A stretch of DNA of 32,834 bases. Source: Nitrospira sp. (GTDB taxonomy: Bacteria > Nitrospirota > Nitrospiria > Nitrospirales > UBA8639). Numbering within the stretch: the first letter of the stretch is position 1; the number at the start of each line of letters is the position of its first letter. The notes under the pieces were generated by a model. It did not search any database. It was not told the DNA's origin and worked only from the letters and a program-made list of their open reading frames with translations. The stretch is from positions 1-32,834 of the forward strand of contig JAPPLK010000050.1 in the NCBI GenBank assembly GCA_028819435.1, read 5' to 3'. A program made the translations under genes and the position numbers. Below, one piece after another: positions 14,869 to 22,700 of this stretch.

Positions 14869-14934
14869 AGTCTGTCTTTCATGCTTTGGCAAACTCGGTT
14901 TTCGCTCAATAAAAGAACGTCTGTGTGCAGCAGG

Positions 14935-14967
14935 GTAGGTCGAGTTAGCCGAAGGCGTAACCCGACA
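14935..14967. repeat. GTAGGTCG-GTTAG...CGTAACCCGAC palindromic repeat
   Basis: GTAGGTCGAGTTAG pairs imperfectly with CGTAACCCGAC across GCCGAAGG. This REP-like motif type is widespread in bacteria. It is the only copy in the window and lies in the 370-bp interval after the DUF5615 toxin, which otherwise holds only the gene remnant below. Confidence 0.6.
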
Positions 14968-14989
14968 AGCAACTATTAGATAAGCATGA

Positions 14990-15139
14990 TTAAGCATGAA
15001 ACCCTATCCTTCCAGGATCGCCCAAAGTGATCTCCCGTGTTGCAGGTTTCAAGCGAAACTTGCTGATTAACTGATCGATTACAACACCGTCTTGCCCCAT
15101 GTAGCCTTGTTCGAGAATAATTTCTACTCCAACCTCAAC
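14990..15139 (-). pseudogene. possible remnant of an unidentified gene
   Basis: The minus strand has a 49-codon open stretch reading plausibly like protein (EIILEQGYMGQDGVVIDQLI, then SKFRLKPATREITLGDPGRI). It has a stop codon at each end, no ATG near its beginning and no ribosome-binding site. It could be the 3' end of a gene whose front was lost. The family is not recognised and chance is possible. Confidence 0.3.
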
Positions 15140-15239
15140 TCACGTGCCAAAGGCGACACAGTAAATCATCAGGCTGGGGCTGGTTACATGTGATTGAAGT
15201 AGTCCATCCCAATTTATGTCATAGAAAGGAGAGATGATC

Positions 15240-15749
15240 ATGGATACATGGAAAACATATGGTATCGGAGTTGCTTTGCTCATCATTGTATCTTACGGTG
15301 GTTTCCAATTGGTATCGTCCAGTGTCGCAAATCTAAATGAGAAGGTAAATGCAGTATATACGGACTTGGGCAGGACTCAAGAGAGATTTGAAGAGTTGGA
15401 CAAGAAAGCTAAAGAGTTGGACAAGAAAGCTAATACGTTGGAAGAAAAATCGCAATCAATATCTACATCTCTGGAAAAAGTAAAGCAGGAACCGTCTGTG
15501 AAAGTGGGAGAGCTTCTAGGTGATCTTGAGAACTACCCTCAAGCAAAAAATTTAATTGAAAAAGTTGGGCAATTATCGAAAAACGTAAAAAGCCTTGATT
15601 CCAAAAAACTCATTTGCAATGCAAAACCCCGTGAAGACCATAAAGGATATGCATCGTGTGACGCAGATTACTATGAACTTGCAAAGTGGTGCTCTGGAGA
15701 CTGTAATGCAGATGATGCAAAAGTAACCTTATGTTGCAAGTATAAATAG
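15240..15749 (+). CDS. membrane-anchored coiled-coil protein with Cys-rich C-terminus
   Basis: The 169-residue product is not recognised. It has one N-terminal membrane helix (about residues 5-25, YGIGVALLIIVSYGGFQLVS) and a long coiled coil (about residues 28-85). The coiled coil contains a tandem duplication of ELDKKAK encoded by a 21-bp DNA repeat (15393-15434). A C-terminal domain follows with seven cysteines (LICNAK, YASCDADYY, KWCSGDCNADD, TLCCKY) that could form disulfides outside the membrane. AGGAG precedes the ATG at 15240 by eight bases, favouring it over 15234. The gene is clearly AT-richer than nxr or gcv, suggesting transfer. It is isolated between repeats. Confidence 0.75.
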   Translation: MDTWKTYGIGVALLIIVSYGGFQLVSSSVANLNEKVNAVYTDLGRTQERFEELDKKAKELDKKANTLEEKSQSISTSLEKVKQEPSVKVGELLGDLENYPQAKNLIEKVGQLSKNVKSLDSKKLICNAKPREDHKGYASCDADYYELAKWCSGDCNADDAKVTLCCKYK

Positions 15750-15859
15750 ACCAGACGAAAGTAAAGAAGAAACTGGAAAACCGTGGTTTTTAAAGGGAAT
15801 CGATGTTTTTCTCTTCAATCCTTCCATTCGTGAGAGCCCGCCTGGAACGGAATCCTGGG

Positions 15860-15882
15860 TTCCCGATTAAAAATATCGGGAA
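15860..15882. repeat. TTCCCGAT/ATCGGGAA stem-loop
   Basis: A perfect 8-bp inverted repeat around TAAAAAT. It is a relative of intergenic repeats with CCCGATTAA/TCGGGA arms and overlaps the left end of composite element B. No T-run follows, so it is not a clear terminator. Confidence 0.55.
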
Positions 15883-16152
15883 TTGTAAATGTTCAGCAAT
15901 TCGTTGCCAGAATGTTCGAACTGCCTCTGTTCTTTTTCTCCCATAGGGGTGCAGTTCCGAAGAGGGAATGCGGGTGGAGGAGCGCCCCCCGTCTTTGCAG
16001 CCGCGCCATCTTATGGCGCTTCTTCTTGGCCGCATAAGGCATGTTTTGGGCTTTGACCCGGGATGCGGCAGCTACACTTCACTCAGAGCAAGCAAAGGAA
16101 GGGAAAGAAAAGGCAGAAATTGTCAACGAATTAGTGAACATATATAATTCGG
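15879..16152. repeat. composite MITE-like element, copy B
   Basis: About 274 bp with outer inverted ends (GGAATTGTAAATGTTCAGCA left; GTCAACGAATTAGTGAACAT right). The inner block at about 15999-16076 contains CCGCGCCATCTTATGGCGC, CCGCATAAGGCAT and a terminal GCAGCTACAC. The order of outer and inner parts is the same as in copy A (1423-1626). It fills most of the 495-bp gene-free interval before the DUF262 gene. Confidence 0.6.
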
Positions 16153-16184
16153 CTGCTGGAAAAAACTTTTCAAGATAATTGGCA

Positions 16185-16199
16185 CACACCCTAGGTGTG
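16185..16199. promoter_or_regulatory. CACACC-CTA-GGTGTG inverted repeat, candidate operator
   Basis: A 6-bp dyad in the 92-bp gap between composite element B and the DUF262 start. Its position suits an operator or promoter-proximal hairpin. No promoter boxes are convincing. Confidence 0.25.
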
Positions 16200-16244
16200 C
16201 ATGTGTAAGCTGCACTATGAGAACCAATAGCCTTTGAGAAAAAA

Positions 16245-17912
16245 ATGAAGCTACCGCAACCGACACATGCCAACTACAGCAATCTCATCAACGACATAAG
16301 CCGCGGACGGATCAAGATACCGCAGTTTCAGCGCGATTTCGTGTGGAATATCCAGAAGTCCGCGGCACTGTTGGACAGTGTGATCAAAGGGTATCCGGTC
16401 GGCACATTCATCTTTTGGGCGACGAAGGACCGCCTGCGAAGTGTACGCGATCTCGGCAACAAAGCCTTGCCGCCGCCGAAGGACGGGGAAACCGTTTCTT
16501 TCGTTCTTGATGGCCAGTAACGCCTGACCAGTTTGTTCGCCACCTTGAATGGTCTGAAGATAGAGCGAGACTCCGGTCAGTGCGATGATTTTTCTCAAAT
16601 CTATGTCGATCTCACCGCCAAGGAAGACGAACAGATTGTCATCATGGATACCGAAGGTCGCGAGGAGCACACCTTCATTCCGCTCAAAGACCTCTTATAT
16701 GGTGATCTCACGCTGCTTGCATCGTACCCCAAGCAACATCACGACAAACTGTCCGAATACAAGAGACGTATCGAAGGGTATGATTTTTCCATTATCGAGG
16801 TTCGGGATGTCCCGATTGACGTGGCCACCGAGATATTCACGCGCATCAACGTCAGCGGACAGCCTTTGACGCTCTTCGAGATTATGGTGGCGAAAACTTA
16901 CGACGAACGTAGGGATTTCGATCTGGCAAAGAAGTTCGACGAACTTGTGTCGAACCTTGAACAGGTCAACTACGAAACGCTTTCCGATGCGGCCGTTCTT
17001 CAACTAGTGTCGCTATTGCTTCGCGGGGACTGTAAGAAGCAAACGATCCTGAAGCTTGAAAAGAACAAGTTTATCGAGACTTGGCCCAAAGCCGTGGATG
17101 CGATCGAACGGGCTACCGAGTATTTCAGAAATGCGTATCGCATCCCCGTTTCACATCTTCTCCCGTACAACACGTTACTCGCTCCGTTCGGATATTTCTT
17201 CTACTACCATCCCGACAAGCCGAATGCCGAGCAGAATAAGTTTTTGAAAGATTTTTTCTGGAGAACCTCGCTGGGTGGTCGCTATTCGCCGGGAGTCGAA
17301 AGCAAACTCGCTCAGGATATTCGACGTATGGACAGCATTCTTAAAAACAAATCGCCGGACTATGATTGGGGCGTCGACCTTTCACCGAAATTTATGCTGG
17401 AGAACGGGTGGTTCAATGCTGGCAGGAGCTTCACCAAGGCCGTCTTGTGTCTGTATGCCTATCAGATACCGAAATCCTTCAACGACAACTCGTTGGTCAA
17501 CATCAGTAACGATTGGCTCAAGCAGGCGAACAGCAAGAACTATCACCACTTTTTCCCACGAACTTACCTCGAAAGGCAGGGAGTCGACGAAAACAAGATA
17601 AACAATATCGTCAATATTACGATCGTAGACGATTACTTGAACAAGAGAGAGATACGAGCGAAACCGCCGTCCACCTATATGAAGACCTTCTCGATAGGAA
17701 ACCCCGACTTGACCAAGACGATGAGAACGCATCTCATCACGAACCTCGACGATTTCGGTACCTGGTCAAATGACTATGAGCGTTTTCTGGACCAAAGAGC
17801 ATTAGCAATCAGCAGGGAGTTGCGGAAGCGCGTCATTTCACGTGACATTGATGAACATGGTCAGGTGTCCCGCGAAGACGACTTCGAAGAAGAGATGGCG
17901 AGTTTCGAATAG
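16245..17912 (+). pseudogene. DUF262/HNH (GmrSD-like) restriction gene broken by one nonsense codon
   Basis: An open frame of 555 codons is interrupted only by TAA at 16518-16520. The N-terminal part has the DUF262 signature (KIPQFQRDFVWNIQKS, LLDSVIKGYPVGTFIFW, FVLDGQ). After the stop the same frame continues RLTSLFATL. The family motif is DGQQRLTSL, so TAA stands exactly where CAA (Gln) is expected, a single C-to-T change. The C-terminal part has the DUF1524/HNH-type block NYHHFFPRTYLERQG, NIVNITIVDDYLNKREI. GmrSD-like proteins are modification-dependent (type IV) restriction enzymes whose DUF262 half uses nucleotide hydrolysis. The start is ATG 16245 with a weak A-rich upstream site. Everything after the stop looks intact, so inactivation is very recent or the base is a sequencing error. 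Confidence 0.85.
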
Positions 17913-18030
17913 CGAAGCACTGTATCCATGTCCCACCGCTGACCCCGGAACTGGTCGTGCCTCATGGAGCCGATTGACAGGTTAGAAAACATGCGCCGGG
18001 CGAGACGGCCCTGGGTTCTCTAGAAATTTC

Positions 18031-19029
18031 CTAACCCAACAGAAACCCGTCTTTTAACGGGTCGTCCGGGTCGATCATGAATTCGTGACGACCCGTGAGG
18101 TAGGCGTGGCCTTCGACTTCCGGAATAATCGCCGGGTGAGGTCCCAGGTGCGTTTCCTCCACAATTTTCCCTCCGAACACCGTACCCAGAATGCTTTCAA
18201 ACCGCAGGGATTGTCCCACTCCCACGTCTCCCTTGGCGTGAAGAAGGGCCAAATGTGCGCTGACGCCAGTCCCGGTCGGCGATCGATCCAATGCGCCATT
18301 GGCAAAGATGCACGTTTGCCGCACGTCCCTTCCGGGTGTCTGCGGAGGGCCGGTAAAGATCGTGCCGTAGAGATAACCAATCTCGGGCTCCGTGGGGTGG
18401 GAAATGGTGCGTTCGGCCATGATGGCCTGTTTGATGGCGAGACCCAGGGCCTGGAGTCTCGGCGCGTGTTCGGGGTCGAGGCTGAGCCCCAGCGTCTCCG
18501 CCCGGCAAAAGGCATAGAACGCCCCGCCAAAGGCCAGATCATAGTCAACTTGGCCGATGCCCGGAACGTGAACCGTCTGCTCCACGTCCAGGACAAAGGA
18601 CGGGACATTGAGAAACGAGACGCTTCGAACCTTGCCTTCATCGACGGAAGCCTTTGCCGTCACCAGGCCGCTGGGCGTGTCGAACCGGATGGTGGTGGCC
18701 GGAACGGAAGCCGGAAACAACCCCTGTTCCAGCATGACCGTCGTGAGCCCGATGATCCCGTGCCCGCACATCGTGCTGTAGCCTTCATTATGGAAAAACA
18801 GGACGCCGGTATCGGCCTTCGGGTGTGCGGGCTTGACCAACAGGCACCCGTACATGTCGTGGTGCCCTCGCGGTTCCCACATGAGCGCCGTACGAAGATG
18901 ATCGAGGTGTGTCCGGCAATACTGGCGTTTTTCCAGGATGGTGGAACCGGGAGGCTCGGGAAAGCCCGATGTCACGACACGAAGCGGTTCGCCGGCAACG
19001 TGACAGTCAAGGGTGGTGATAACGTGCAT
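18031..19029 (-). CDS. proline racemase superfamily, probable trans-3-hydroxy-L-proline dehydratase
   Basis: The 332-residue product covers the proline racemase fold. The first catalytic motif, STMCGHGIIG, keeps Cys (C88). In the second, DRSPTGTGVSAHLA, Thr (T252) replaces the second Cys. That Cys/Thr pair is the hallmark of trans-3-hydroxy-L-proline dehydratases, which form delta-1-pyrroline-2-carboxylate; racemases and 4-hydroxyproline epimerases have Cys/Cys. Other landmarks are the N-terminal DCHVAGEPLRVV and EPRGHHDMYGCL. No strong ribosome-binding site precedes the ATG. The 2OG-Fe(II) oxygenase gene lies 141 bp upstream on the same strand, separated by a repeat. Enzyme class is firm; substrate is inferred from the motif. 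Confidence 0.88.
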   Translation of the reverse strand: MHVITTLDCHVAGEPLRVVTSGFPEPPGSTILEKRQYCRTHLDHLRTALMWEPRGHHDMYGCLLVKPAHPKADTGVLFFHNEGYSTMCGHGIIGLTTVMLEQGLFPASVPATTIRFDTPSGLVTAKASVDEGKVRSVSFLNVPSFVLDVEQTVHVPGIGQVDYDLAFGGAFYAFCRAETLGLSLDPEHAPRLQALGLAIKQAIMAERTISHPTEPEIGYLYGTIFTGPPQTPGRDVRQTCIFANGALDRSPTGTGVSAHLALLHAKGDVGVGQSLRFESILGTVFGGKIVEETHLGPHPAIIPEVEGHAYLTGRHEFMIDPDDPLKDGFLLG

Positions 19030-19055
19030 GGGTTCATTCAGTCGTTCGTAATTTC

Positions 19056-19093
19056 CCCCTCACCCCAGCCCTCTCCCACCAAGGGAGAGGGAG
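19056..19093. repeat. CCCTCACCCC...GGGAGAGGG palindromic repeat
   Basis: The arms CCCTCTCCC and GGGAGAGGG are separated by ACCAA and preceded by CCCCTCACCCCAG. It is followed by TCTCTTACAAAGGGGAA, resembling a half of the TCCCCTCCTTTGT element. A degenerate piece of the CGAATTACTGAAC family follows at about 19150-19175. Together they separate the oxygenase and dehydratase genes. Confidence 0.75.
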
Positions 19094-19170
19094 TCTCTTA
19101 CAAAGGGGAAGAAAAGAAATAAGGTCCGTGCAGGCTTGAAGCGTCTCTCTGTCAGCGAATGAGTGAGCCT

Positions 19171-19830
19171 TCACAAGGTGAAGTGTTCCGTCATGAACCA
19201 GCCGGCGATCGAAAGCCGTTTGTGTTCGCCCGCCAGCGCGTCCACCCGGCACACGCGATGGAACTGGGGTACGGCAAAGAGGGCGAGCGAGCCAGGTTGC
19301 GGGGCAATGCATTGGGCCACGTCCAGGACGCGGTTCCCGCATGCGTCCTTCCTGGCATGATAGAGGATCAGTTCCCCGCCCCAATCGGTGTTCCATTCGG
19401 AATGGACGTAGGTCGCCAGGGCCAGCCGCCGGAGCGGCGGTGGGCGGTCACGGTTGGCGGCATAGGCTTCATCCGTATCATCATGCGTCGGCAAACAGTC
19501 TCCGGCGCCATAGGAATAGAAATTGAAATTCACGTGTCGTTGCCGGATATTGGGAAAGGATTCCACGTACTCCGCGATGCACGGCATCGACATTTTGTCG
19601 AGAAAGAGTTGCCGCTCGCGCGGACCGATTTCGGCTTTCAGCCAATTACCTGAATCGGGGAACGCCCGGGATACTGCGGGCATGTCTAAGAGACCCGTCC
19701 AGGTCGAATGCGTCATCGCCTCTCGAAAGATTTCCATTTCCTTTTCGGTCCAAAAATTTTCCAGTACCAGGACCGGATCTTTCCGAAAAGAGAATTTCTT
19801 TGGATTGAATTGATGAAATGATACTTTCAT
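19171..19830 (-). CDS. 2OG-Fe(II) oxygenase, prolyl-hydroxylase-like
   Basis: The 219-residue product has the double-stranded beta-helix oxygenase motifs: H116-x-D118 in CLPTHDDTDEAY, the distal H191 in VPQFHRVCRV, and R205 in HKRLSIAGWF for 2-oxoglutarate binding. The segment between them (YVHSEWNTDWGGELILYH) is typical of the prolyl 4-hydroxylase-like branch. Such enzymes hydroxylate free amino acids or side chains using Fe(II), O2 and 2-oxoglutarate. There is no signal peptide. The downstream neighbour is the hydroxyproline-dehydratase-type gene, which makes proline or a prolyl residue an attractive but unproven substrate. The ATG at 19830 has only a weak ribosome-binding site. Confidence 0.88.
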   Translation of the reverse strand: MKVSFHQFNPKKFSFRKDPVLVLENFWTEKEMEIFREAMTHSTWTGLLDMPAVSRAFPDSGNWLKAEIGPRERQLFLDKMSMPCIAEYVESFPNIRQRHVNFNFYSYGAGDCLPTHDDTDEAYAANRDRPPPLRRLALATYVHSEWNTDWGGELILYHARKDACGNRVLDVAQCIAPQPGSLALFAVPQFHRVCRVDALAGEHKRLSIAGWFMTEHFTL

Positions 19831-19856
19831 GATCAGGCAAAAAATGCGCAGGGGAT

Positions 19857-19944
19857 GGATTCCCGCGTTGCGAGAGCCACCCCGCTTGATACCCGTGCCG
19901 CGAGAATGACGGAAGAGGAGGCAATTGGGAATCCAGCGGCGTTT
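19857..19944. repeat. GGATTCCCG...GGGAATCCAG interspersed repeat
   Basis: Contains GGATTCCCGCGTTGCGAGAG, CCGCGAGAATGACGG and GGGAATCCAGCGG, which are the pieces of a common bacterial intergenic repeat with GGATTCCCG/CGGGAATCC arms. It lies between the decarboxylase-type gene and the oxygenase. Confidence 0.55.
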
Positions 19945-19975
19945 CTCGAAGGGTAAGGGAACTGAATGAGGAGGG

Positions 19976-21640
19976 TCAAGAACGATTGGGACTTGGCTGG
20001 GACAGGCGTTTGGCTAATCGACGCGCCACCCGGGTCATGGCGGTCGAGCGGTCCTTGGGGTCGAGGATCACGTTGAGGACGTGCAGGTGTTCGGAATCCG
20101 CCATGGCCGAATCCATGGCCTGCACAAAGGCTCCGAACGTCTCGACCCGGTGACCGATACCGCCGTTGAGTAACGTGCAGATTTCGTCATAGCGCCATTC
20201 ATGCACGTCGTTGAACGGCCCTTCCAGGATTTCCCGTTCGGTGGTATAGCCCCGGTTGTTGAGAATGATGACAATGGGCGTTTGTCCGTGCCGGAGGCAG
20301 GTCGCAAGTTCGGTCCCGGTCATCTGAAACGCGCCGTCACCCACGAGGACCAGGGGTCTCAGGGACGGGTCGGCGAATCCCGCGCCAAGCGCCGCGGGGA
20401 CGCTGAACCCCATGGACGTATAGTAGGCCGGAGACAGGAACTCGGCGCTTTTTCGTACGCGCAGGTCCGCGGAGGCGAAGAGCGATTCGCCCACGTCGGC
20501 AATCACCACGGTGTGTTCGTTCAGCAGCCCGTCCATGTACCCGACCATATTCTGAAGAGTCACGGGCGCGTGAGAGGGCGGTGCTTCAAACGCGCCGAAA
20601 TCCCGGGTAGGCAGCGGGCGTGGGAGAAACGCAGGTAGCGGGGCCGTCGAAAGCGCACGGATGAAGTCCTCGAATTGAACGCCTTCATAGCGATGGTGTT
20701 TGATGGCAATCGAATCGGCGGTGGCATGGATCGTTCGTCCGGCGGCCAGGAGCGTCGAATGGATCTTGACGTCTTCCACGTCGGTCAGGAGCGTGCCCAA
20801 CGTCAACAGACAATCGGCCTGGTCCACGAATTCCAGAATTTCCTCACGACCCACGAGCCCGCCGTACACGCCGATGAACAAGGGATGGTCCTCACGAATG
20901 ACCGATTTGCCGAGCAGCGTGGTGGCCACGGGAACGCCCATGCGTTCCACCAACGTCGTGAGTTCGTGCTGGAGCCCGAACCGATAGATCTCCGCGCCGG
21001 CCAGGATCACCGGCCGTTCCGAACTCGAAAGAATAGTGCGCACCTCGTCGACGGCTTCCTTCAACGCGATGGGATTGCTCTCACCTGTCGTCGTGGGGGG
21101 CGTGAGGGAAGACACCCGGACGGGGGCGAGGACCATGTCCCGGGGAATTTCCAGATAGATCGGCCGTTTGTATTGCAGCAAGGCGGCCAGGGCGCGATCA
21201 ATTTCCCGTTCGGCCGTGAGGGGATCGTCCAGGATCACGGACGCCACGGTGATCTTCTCGAACACGTCGCGCTGGGTAAAAAAATCCCTAACCATGTGAT
21301 GAAGAAAGGGCGTGGTCAGCCGTTCCGCCAGACCCGGCGACCCCGACAGCAGCACGACCGGCGATCGCTCCGCATACGCGCAGGCAATGGCGTTGACGAT
21401 ATTCAGCCCGCCGACGCAATACGTGACGCAGGCCCCGCCGATGCCGTGAAGCCGCGCATAGGCGTCTGCCGCAAACCCGGCGCAGTCTTCCCGGGTGGTC
21501 CCCACGTGCTTGATGGGTGATTCCTCGATCAGTTGAAACAGCGACAGGACGTAGTCTCCCGGGATGCCGAAGATATGCTTCAGCCCGAGCCGGTGCAGGC
21601 GATCCAGAACCAGGGATCCGATGGTGTGAGACGTGCGCAT
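19976..21640 (-). CDS. ThDP-dependent 2-oxo-acid decarboxylase (pyruvate/indolepyruvate decarboxylase type)
   Basis: The 554-residue product has the three-domain ThDP fold. In the N-terminal Pyr domain the catalytic Glu is E51 (GTTREDCAGFAADAYAR) and the decarboxylase-specific double histidine is H114-H115 (TPFLHHMVRDF), as in yeast pyruvate decarboxylase. The C-terminal PP domain carries the diphosphate/Mg motif VGDGAFQMTGTELATC to IILNNRGYTTE. These features separate it from acetolactate synthase. It would convert a 2-oxo acid (pyruvate, indolepyruvate or phenylpyruvate) to the aldehyde and CO2 in the cytosol; substrate cannot be read from sequence. It is divergent from the outer-membrane protein gene and 145 bp upstream of the oxygenase. 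Confidence 0.9.
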   Translation of the reverse strand: MRTSHTIGSLVLDRLHRLGLKHIFGIPGDYVLSLFQLIEESPIKHVGTTREDCAGFAADAYARLHGIGGACVTYCVGGLNIVNAIACAYAERSPVVLLSGSPGLAERLTTPFLHHMVRDFFTQRDVFEKITVASVILDDPLTAEREIDRALAALLQYKRPIYLEIPRDMVLAPVRVSSLTPPTTTGESNPIALKEAVDEVRTILSSSERPVILAGAEIYRFGLQHELTTLVERMGVPVATTLLGKSVIREDHPLFIGVYGGLVGREEILEFVDQADCLLTLGTLLTDVEDVKIHSTLLAAGRTIHATADSIAIKHHRYEGVQFEDFIRALSTAPLPAFLPRPLPTRDFGAFEAPPSHAPVTLQNMVGYMDGLLNEHTVVIADVGESLFASADLRVRKSAEFLSPAYYTSMGFSVPAALGAGFADPSLRPLVLVGDGAFQMTGTELATCLRHGQTPIVIILNNRGYTTEREILEGPFNDVHEWRYDEICTLLNGGIGHRVETFGAFVQAMDSAMADSEHLHVLNVILDPKDRSTAMTRVARRLAKRLSQPSPNRS

Positions 21641-21748
21641 GATTCTGTATTGATTATAGCATGGGAAAAATAAGTATGGTGTGCTAAACTCCTTGGCGTT
21701 ACTGGTGAAGCATATTTTATATAATTATTTCAGCAAGGAGGAAAAGTG

Positions 21749-22645
21749 ATGCGTACTGAGAACGCATTGACTGCCGTTACCTGTGAATCGGGGTTGCCGC
21801 GCGGCTTGCGGGGTTTCTCGAACGCGTTGATGAAAGGCGTGCCGGCGGCGCTTGCATTGGTGCTCCTATCCTTCGGCACGAGTGTCTATGCCGGCGACGG
21901 GCCTTACGTGGGGGTCGGGGGCAGCCTCAGTATTCTCAACACTTCCGACGTCACGGCTGGTGCTAATGAGGAGAAGGGCTATCCTCCGCTCAACATCGAC
22001 GCGACCACCAACAACGGGTTTGCCGTGAGAGGCATGGCCGGGTATGCCTTTCCCAGCGGCTTGCGCGTGGAGGCTGAGATCGATTACCGCAGGCACGGTT
22101 TAGGCACAATGGACGTCAAAAGCCCAGGCGGCTTGGTGGAAACCGCCGCTCCACGTGTGGCCCAAGACGTAAACACCCAAGCCGGTTCTGCAATATACCC
22201 TGATCCCACTATGACAGAGTATGCGGATCTTCTAGACGCTCACAAGCAGAACGCCGTCAATGCTGTTACAGGAAAACAGGACGTCGAGGGCAATTTTTCG
22301 ATGCTCGCTTTCATGGCCAACGTGGACTATGATTTTGATATGGGGTCACCGTGGAAACCCTATATTGGCGGCGGTCTCGGGGTCGCTTCGATTTCGATCG
22401 ATGCGGATTCTGCCGCTACCGGCAGGTCGCTCAGCGATGACAGCGATACCGTCTTCGCCTATCAGGTGGGCGCGGGCATCGGCTACGAGTTTCCCTTGGA
22501 GGAGGGGCGTTCAATCACGGTCAGCCTGGACTGGCGATATTTCGGAACTCAGGCCCCGACGTTCACAGGGGACGTGAGTGGCGTAGATTTCGAAGCCACA
22601 ATCAACGGGCATGACGTGGGCATAAGCTTCATCTACGGGTTTTAG
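21749..22645 (+). CDS. outer-membrane beta-barrel protein (opacity/OmpW-like)
   Basis: The 298-residue product has a long N-terminus, then a signal peptide core (about residues 31-48, VPAALALVLLSFGTSVYA) with cleavage before GDG. The mature part starts GPYVGVGGSLSIL and alternates polar and hydrophobic residues in strands. Its landmarks are FAVRGMAGYAFPSGLRVEAE, WKPYIGGGLGVASISID, VFAYQVGAGIGYEFPL and a terminal HDVGISFIYGF ending in Phe, as expected for BAM-assembled barrels. Function is unknown; it could be structural or a small-molecule channel. ATG 21749 is chosen over GTG 21746 because AGGAGG is seven bases before it. It has its own promoter region, divergent from the decarboxylase. Confidence 0.85.
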   Translation: MRTENALTAVTCESGLPRGLRGFSNALMKGVPAALALVLLSFGTSVYAGDGPYVGVGGSLSILNTSDVTAGANEEKGYPPLNIDATTNNGFAVRGMAGYAFPSGLRVEAEIDYRRHGLGTMDVKSPGGLVETAAPRVAQDVNTQAGSAIYPDPTMTEYADLLDAHKQNAVNAVTGKQDVEGNFSMLAFMANVDYDFDMGSPWKPYIGGGLGVASISIDADSAATGRSLSDDSDTVFAYQVGAGIGYEFPLEEGRSITVSLDWRYFGTQAPTFTGDVSGVDFEATINGHDVGISFIYGF

Positions 22646-22673
22646 CCCGGATTTCTCACCAGCATCCTGCTGC

Positions 22674-22700
22674 GGGCGGCAGGTTCACCCGCTGCCGCCC
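22674..22700. terminator. possible bidirectional terminator between convergent genes
   Basis: A perfect 9-bp stem, GGGCGGCAG (22674-22682) and CTGCCGCCC (22692-22700), lies between the convergent barrel-protein and symporter genes and overlaps the last codons of the symporter. There is no T-run, so termination would be weak or factor-assisted. Confidence 0.45.

Noticed and set aside
21693-21725. TTGGCG and TATAAT as the promoter of the barrel-protein gene
   Set aside because: The spacer is 21 bp, too long for a sigma-70 promoter; the promoter probably lies in this interval but cannot be placed.
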